A stretch of DNA of 64,000 bases from Spinacia oleracea (taxonomy: Eukaryota > Streptophyta > Magnoliopsida > Caryophyllales > Amaranthaceae). Below are positions 59,101 to 64,000 of the stretch, piece after piece (within the stretch, counting starts at the first letter, position 1; each line of letters opens with the position of its first letter). The notes below the pieces were generated by a model, which did not search any database, had not been told where the DNA came from, and worked only from the letters and a program-made list of their open reading frames with translations. The stretch lies in the NCBI RefSeq assembly GCF_020520425.1, contig NC_079487.1:1240001-1304000 (forward strand), given 5' to 3'. The translations under genes were made by a program, and so were the position numbers.

Positions 59101-61919
59101 TCTTGTATGGAATTGCATCTAACTCACAATTTATAAACAAACACAGTTCTAGTTTGCAATTTGATGCCTACCTGTCAAGCTGCTTCTCAACCCATACTTC
59201 TTCCCAAGGAGAAGCTTGATTTTCAGCATAGATAAGATCATGGGGAAGATTATCAAGCACCTGAAGGGGGAAAAAAAAAGTCTTGATATGTAGTATTTCT
59301 AAGGTGGCTCCAAATTTCAAACAAACATCACTAAGGATCTAGAATGAAAAACAAGATCTGAGATAGGTGGTGCAAATCTTATGTTCAACTGCGATATACA
59401 GGAGGCTTATTATCTACAATTTAAAGCCAAAAGTTAGATGCACCTTCCGAGTTCCGAAGTATGCTTTTAGAAACTAAGAGTAAGGGCTCCCGTGAAAGCG
59501 GAGTAGAGAAAAAAAGTACTATAAAAGACTTCAAAACAGAGGTGTTTAGATAGACCCATAGACACAAGACTCTCACACTCTGTCTTCATTAGCTAACATC
59601 ATCATCAGTTCTTATGCCCCACAGTATGTCTTTTACCCATTCTTTTGTATACAGGTTACGATGATGATGAGTTCAGCTAAACGGTATAGAAGCCCAGCTC
59701 ATGCTACAAGTTGATTCAACACCATAACGAACTGAGAAGCCAACCTAGGGACTAGGGTCCACTTGGAAGGCTCATGAACTGGAATGGCTTCTTTTAATTG
59801 CTACTCCATATATATGTTAGCATTAAACAATTCTTGAGTTTTCATTTTGCAAATCACGTAATATCAACCTATAACTCTATATGGGTAGGTCCCATGGCGT
59901 GTCCTTTTACCCACCTTTTCTATATGGGCGGAAAGATAATGAGTTGAGCTAACAGCTGAGCTCATGCTACATGTTGAGTTGGCACCATAACAAGCTGAGC
60001 CAAGCCAGACTGGGGTTACTTAAAAGAAGGTTATGAACAGGGTCTGGCTTCTTCTAGTTGCTAAATTCTAGCAATCAACAAGCCTTAATGTTTAGTTTTC
60101 TAAGACAAGTAACATTAACCTACAATTCTATATGCATATAATATATGTACATTTACTTAATACTAATACACAACGCATTACCATATATATATTCAGCTAA
60201 ATACAACTCATCGTTATTTGCAATGAAAGAAGTACCAAAAAGATTTTAAAGAAGTCAAAGATTTTACAAAAGTCAATTCTGATGTTTTTTTTCAAGTTAA
60301 TGACCAATGAAGCCCAAAACTCTCACGAAGGTCAAATTTTCAGTTTTCAAAACTTGAGAACTCGAGGGAACTTAGTAGGAACATTTCTCTAAACAAAATA
60401 GGAGTATATATTTTGTACAAATTTAACGAAATTAAGTTGAAAAGTTAAAAATATTAATGATTGACAAACAAGCATGAAATTCGAAGTTATTTATGTCAAA
60501 ATTATCATCCATTGCAAGGCCATAACATCTTTTCCTTTGATTCTTGTACTCATGTCACAAGGGAGTGAAGGGACAATAACTTTTCCTTTAATTAATCACT
60601 TATATAACAGGCGAGACAAAGAGAAAGGAAGGAGGACACAGGGTTTAGCTTATAAAATTTTAAATAGAGGGGGGGGGGGGTGGCGGGTTGCATTGGTCAA
60701 GCAAGGTTGAACTTAGCACCCCTTTTTAACTATCCCTATATGTCTCCGCATCACAAGGGCGAAAGGCTCCTTTGTAATCCAATCTTCCTCCGCATCACAT
60801 TGGCTCCTTTTCAACACTATCTATCTCTCTCCTCGTGACAGAGGCTCCTTAAAATGTGTTCCTCCCCACCCCCCATGTTGTAACTAGAAAACAAGAACAT
60901 TGGAATGATTTTAAATTGGACAACAAATAAAAGGTTATTACAATCTACAAGACAAATAATTGAATTTGAAATACCTCTAGCATTATGACCCAGCATGGCT
61001 CCTGTTGAGCATTACCTACTCACAGCCAGAAAAATCACATCCACTTACATTAGACGGTTAATGGGAATAAAACCACAAAAGTGCACAAGAAAAGTTATTT
61101 AAATTTCTATTTAGAAGCCAATCATAAATCGGATTAATTTCATGCAAACCATGTACTGTAAAAGAATAAAGCTATTCCTTAATGCACCACCACACACACA
61201 CGTGATAATCTTAACAGTGATGAGAGTACATAATTGAAGCAAAAACTGCACCATCCCTAAGAGTACCACACAAAGATTATACAGAAAAGCAGTGAAGGAC
61301 CACTGGTAGTTAATTTCAGGTTTTGGAAGAGAAAAAGGGAATGCTTTTTAATACCCCAAAAAAAAATCTCGTTAAATGGGAAAACTGCTCTGTGGGAAAC
61401 AAATTGAGAAGCTCCAATGTATTAAAGTGCCCGAAAGAGTTTAGGGCTTCTGGGGAATTTGATTCTAGTTCTAGCAACCCCTGTTAGGCCTAATCTAGGT
61501 TCCTTAAGTTGAGAAAATAATCCAAGATCTTGGCCAAACACTGCTTTAAGTTGGAAAATCCCAAGTTGAAAACAGTACCCCTTGTTCCTCTAAATGCTTA
61601 GAAACATATTTCTTCAGATATGGACAACATACATAGCACAATTTCTGAAAGAGATATTAAGAACAACAAAATTCTTTTTAGAGGATTCTACTTCATATGC
61701 TCCTTGTGGAATCAAGTATGATTAAGGTTTTCATACAATAATGATATGAAAATTGTATTAGTTATAACTTATAGCAGAAAAAGAGAGAGATCACACCCCA
61801 TCCATTTCGATCTGCAGCATCACGACATTCAACCGTAAATCTTGATTTGTGACTCTGAACTTGGCCAACCGTTTCCTTTTGTTTTTCAGCTAGAGAAGGA
61901 CTAATCTCCACTGATCTGC
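53180..61919 (-). CDS. NDUFAF7: NDUFAF7-like (DUF185) mitochondrial arginine methyltransferase, C-terminal exons
   Basis: Minus-strand exons, 5' to 3': about 61919-61797, 61015-60975, 59260-59172, 56233-56059, 55975-55859, 54991-54947, 54424-54296, 53314-53180. Apart from the first acceptor, all join in phase with GT..AG introns. NDUFAF7 is a SAM-dependent enzyme that, in animals, dimethylates an arginine of complex I subunit NDUFS2 early in assembly. Family motifs seen in order: SVEISPSL, NAQQEPCWVIMLEVLDNLPH, WEEVWVEKQLDR, PKPRRCWLPTGCLKLMEAL, ALPKMSLIASDFSYLPDV, GCSVDYNSYLDAKGDADIFF, PTDFWLLERFDHYCSGW, and the C-terminal LDTSAFMEQFGL. About 284 residues are covered. The N-terminal half with the targeting peptide and SAM-binding glycine loop is not in the window. 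The acceptor of the 61.9-kb exon is uncertain by a few bases. Introns are large (up to 2.9 kb) and hold several element relics. Confidence 0.9.
56662..56989. mobile_element. PIF/Harbinger-type MITE, 328 bp
   Basis: The left end GAGCATATTCTTCAAACACC and the right end, read inverted, GAGCATGTTTATCAAACATC match well. TTA is duplicated at 56659-56661 and 56990-56992. TTA duplication is typical of PIF/Harbinger. It lies in the 2.9-kb intron of the NDUFAF7-like gene. Confidence 0.8.
57810..58060 (-). pseudogene. Ty3/gypsy reverse transcriptase relic
   Basis: The minus strand reads VSDKYLIPIIDNLNKDMVHG and, after a frame change, GPQVRISPNMSAQGQSQGHY followed by EFIVDPF. These match in order the gypsy reverse transcriptase start (KYPIPxIDxLLDELHG ... 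GYHQIRI ... GHYEFxVMPFG). The catalytic YxDD part is missing and the frame is broken. It is a short old insertion inside an intron. Confidence 0.7.
58105..58295. mobile_element. Short inverted-repeat element
   Basis: The left part, CTATGTTAGTAGGACTC and then GTACCCGTGTCGGA, is matched by the inverted right part TCCGACATGGGTACCCGAG and then TTTGAGTAACATA. The interior repeats CGGACAC / GGACACTT motifs. The superfamily is not certain and no duplication was fixed. Confidence 0.5.
59054..59100 (+). mobile_element. 5'-truncated Au-SINE-like insertion, 47 bp
   Basis: ATTAGCCGACCCC, then TTTTGGGACTAAGGCTTTG and a TTG repeat is an Au-SINE 3' end. It is flanked by a perfect 18-bp duplication, TCTTGTATGGAATTGCAT, at 59036-59053 and 59101-59118. 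It lies in an intron of the NDUFAF7-like gene, opposite in strand. Confidence 0.85.
59615..60150. repeat. Diverged tandem duplication, unit about 270 bp
   Basis: Two successive copies (about 59615-59885 and 59886-60150) share, in order, GTCTTTTACCCATTCTTTT-like, GATGATGAGTT, GAGCTCATGCTACA, AGTTG and CACCATAAC, GGCTTCTTCTAGTTGCT-like and CAACCTATAACTCTATATG-like motifs. They lie within an intron. No coding is seen. Confidence 0.65.
60669..60680. repeat. Poly-G run
   Basis: A run of 12 G lies in an intron of the NDUFAF7-like gene. Such runs mutate fast and are prone to sequencing error. Confidence 0.7.
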
Positions 61920-62452
61920 ACCAATAAAATTGATGAATTTCATATTTAATATGCCAGCATAACATTTAGAAAAATGCAGCGGGATGGACATAGAGAGCTT
62001 GGCTTCCATAATCCATATATGCAAGATCCAACATGTTGACACATCACTATACTATTCTATAAATGGCTAAGTCATCCCAAATTTACCCTGTATCCCACAG
62101 AAAGCAAACCCACCCCATAAATATCGCATGTATAGTGTAATGAACTGATATTTTTGGGCAGAAAATTAATGGCTAAAGAATATTTAATTTGCTAGAAAGA
62201 TGATGAACATAAAAGGGGATGCAAAAGGTAGTGACTTGAGGCCACAAATCTCCAAATTTAGTGACTTGAGGTCATCACTCTCCAAAGCCTAAGCTTTACT
62301 AATTTCTCAACATACCTCTCATAACCTAGTGTGCTAGTATTTATAACCATTCTACTACACCTACCTAATTTGTCTTCTACCTAATATCACTCATTACCTA
62401 TTATGCCCTTCCCTTACACTTGGTTCATTGCAATACCGGCCCCCTAAACTTC
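61920..62452. other. Intron and element flank
   Basis: AT-rich sequence upstream of the first visible NDUFAF7-like exon. From about 62220 to 62450 it resembles the end-flank or LTR part of the minus-strand retroelement that follows, with a repeated GTGACTTGAGG near 62232 and 62260. No gene is seen. Confidence 0.35.
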
Positions 62453-64000
62453 CACCTTGTCTTCAAGGTGGGTAGTAATTAGCAGAGAATTCACAGCCTC
62501 GGTAGCAATAGTCAATGCCATTCTGTTTTCTGAAATTGACGTTCGGTTTCCATTGGCGCCCAAGCTCAATATTGGTAAGTCCTTGTACCTCCTCTGGTAG
62601 TGTAGCTAAGAAGAAATTATCCTTGAAGCTGTCATAAGCTGGAAGTAAGGTTTGGGTTTCTGACTTGGAATTGTAAGGTTGTAAGTTGGGGAAATTAACA
62701 ATGGGATGTTGGTCTAAATTGTGGGGGTAATGATAGATTAATGTGGTAGATGGTCTGAGATTAATAATTGTTGAATTGGGTTTAGTTTTGGATGAAAGGG
62801 TTTGAAACTTGGTTTTGCAATTCGGTGGTAGTGTGGGTTCAAGGGTAGACAAATGGGGTTCAAAAAAATGGGTGCAACTATTGGTTTCAAACGACTGGGC
62901 TGAAGAGATGGGATTACAACTAGCATTGGGCTTTGAGTTTGTAGGCCCAAAATCAGTCAAGACCTCATTGAATAGAAAACAATCCAAATTGACTCCTCTT
63001 TCAATAGCTATATTCAAACCTGAATGTAAATCACGTGTTTGCAGCCTAACTTTATCGGTTGTGTTAGCCATTTTTGCATTTACTAAATTGCCCTTAATGA
63101 TATCTTTTGTCTTCCTTTCCAAGCCAACAAGTAACCCATTAAAACTTCTCCAACACACCTCTTCTTCTGGAATCAAGTTCCAGTACCGCCGTGATTGCCG
63201 CTGCACTCGACCACCGGAATTCTTACCGGCGACGAAACCAGGACCACCACCGGATCCACTATTTCCGACACCACCTCGCTCAAATACTCTTCTCTTTGGT
63301 TCACATCTGATGTGGTATGATTCACTCGTCCCTCCGCCAAATCCGATTCCTCTCGCACCACCTCTTTCGAAAACACCTCCCCTGTGGTTATTTCCAGTGA
63401 GGTTTTGACAACCACCATTGTGCCCTCTTATGTAACCCCTCGCAGGACCACCACCTACTTGGCCGTACTTGGCCGGCGAGACCACCTCGTCCTCCGCCGC
63501 TAAAACCTCTAGCAAAATCACCATGTCTTTCCCCCACCCTTGGCGACGGAGATTCCTTTCGGCTCCCATCATCCTTATGACCTATGTCGACGATGCAACG
63601 CTGACCCTTGCTGGACCCACCCACAAAAAATGTTTTCAGCACCACCTGGGCTACCATATGCAACCCCTTTTCCAAATCCTCCACCTAGTGCCACCGTACT
63701 TTCGTTGGTAATGAAAAGTGGATATTCTCCGGATCCACTTTTCTGCAGATCTGCATTTTCCACGCCTTCCGTTTCAACCACCTCCGAATCTGCTTGGTTC
63801 TCTAGAGCAACAGCTTCTTTCTCTTCCTCTTCAAGTATCTCTTCTCTAATTTCAGTAAATTTCTCTCCGATTTCCTTCAATTCTTGCCGGAACGAAGAAA
63901 AGATCGGAGAAAGACCTTCCATAATGTTTTTCACGAGATCTTCCTTACATTTTGGGAAAATCTCATCCCACTTCTCTTGGGATTTCTGATCTGTAAACAC
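62453..64000 (-). mobile_element. Probable Ty3/gypsy-related retroelement with odd short ORFs, incomplete
   Basis: On the minus strand the window opens in a 141-codon frame (64000-63575) with a charged, coiled-coil-like start (IFSSFRQELKEIGEKFTEIR) and an acidic stretch EEILEEEEKE. A second frame, 63572-62463 (369 codons), starts in a different frame. It is first Gly-rich (GGGPARGYIRG, RVFERGGVGNSGSGGG) and then Pro/Ser/Thr/Asn-rich. Just after its end another frame reads THLEDKVEV, like the C-terminal LEDKV motif of many plant gypsy polyproteins, followed by a purine tract (AGTTTAGGGGG). No protease, reverse transcriptase or integrase is visible. It may be a non-autonomous element or a deleted one. 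Overlapping plus-strand frames are shadows. Confidence 0.45.

Noticed and set aside
62809..63408. 199-codon plus-strand frame over the window-end element
   Set aside because: It is the complement of the Gly-rich and Pro-rich minus frame. Its Pro-rich tail is just the reverse reading of Gly codons.

Overview
The window is nuclear DNA from a flowering plant, most likely a eudicot. It has intron-rich genes with GT..AG splice sites, plant-type LTR retrotransposons and several plant MITE families. Some MITE sequences resemble families I associate with Caryophyllales, but I could not test that, so no species is named.

Four host genes can be built exon by exon. (1) 1752-5553 (+): an 11-exon gene for a 378-residue type I membrane protein that looks like the plant DUF7794 family. 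(2) 40474-47644 (+): a 13-exon gene for RPN2, a 26S proteasome lid/base scaffold subunit of 1000 residues. (3) 48742-50684 (+): a FAMA-type bHLH factor of the stomatal guard-cell lineage, with unusually many in-frame hexanucleotide repeats. (4) 53180-61919 (-): the C-terminal exons of an NDUFAF7-like (DUF185) mitochondrial methyltransferase for complex I assembly. Its 5' exons are not visible and would lie beyond a retroelement-like block at 62453-64000. FAMA and the NDUFAF7-like gene are tail to tail.

Between genes 1 and 2, about 32 kb (7.5-39.9 kb) is a nest of transposable elements. An old AT-rich minisatellite was split by a Stowaway-like MITE (7746-28065 overall). That MITE was hit by a 5'-truncated LINE and, separately, by copia element B (19373-28021, minus). 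The LINE was then hit by copia element A (8207-18583, plus). A second Stowaway MITE (28312-38962 overall) was split by copia element C (28616-38932, plus). Target-site duplications match exactly for A (CTCCA), B (TAGTA), C (AGTGT) and the LINE (ACATGAATAT).

A, B and C, plus a cut LTR at 1-872, belong to one Ty1/copia group. They have long LTRs (642-1367 bp), a 2.5-2.9 kb leader with a very GC-rich block, a variant Met-type primer-binding site and a hairpin that overlaps the polypurine tract. A is intact: LTRs of equal length that I read as identical, and one open 1352-codon reading frame. C carries a frameshift and two stop codons. B has a badly decayed pol but fairly similar LTRs, so it may be a non-autonomous form moved in trans by relatives such as A.

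I found no bacterial-type system, CRISPR array or convincing novel protein system. The more unusual signals are the retroelement leader and LTR architecture, the non-autonomous element B, and two hairpin-ended tandem-repeat elements at 0.9-1.46 kb and 51.4-52.4 kb.
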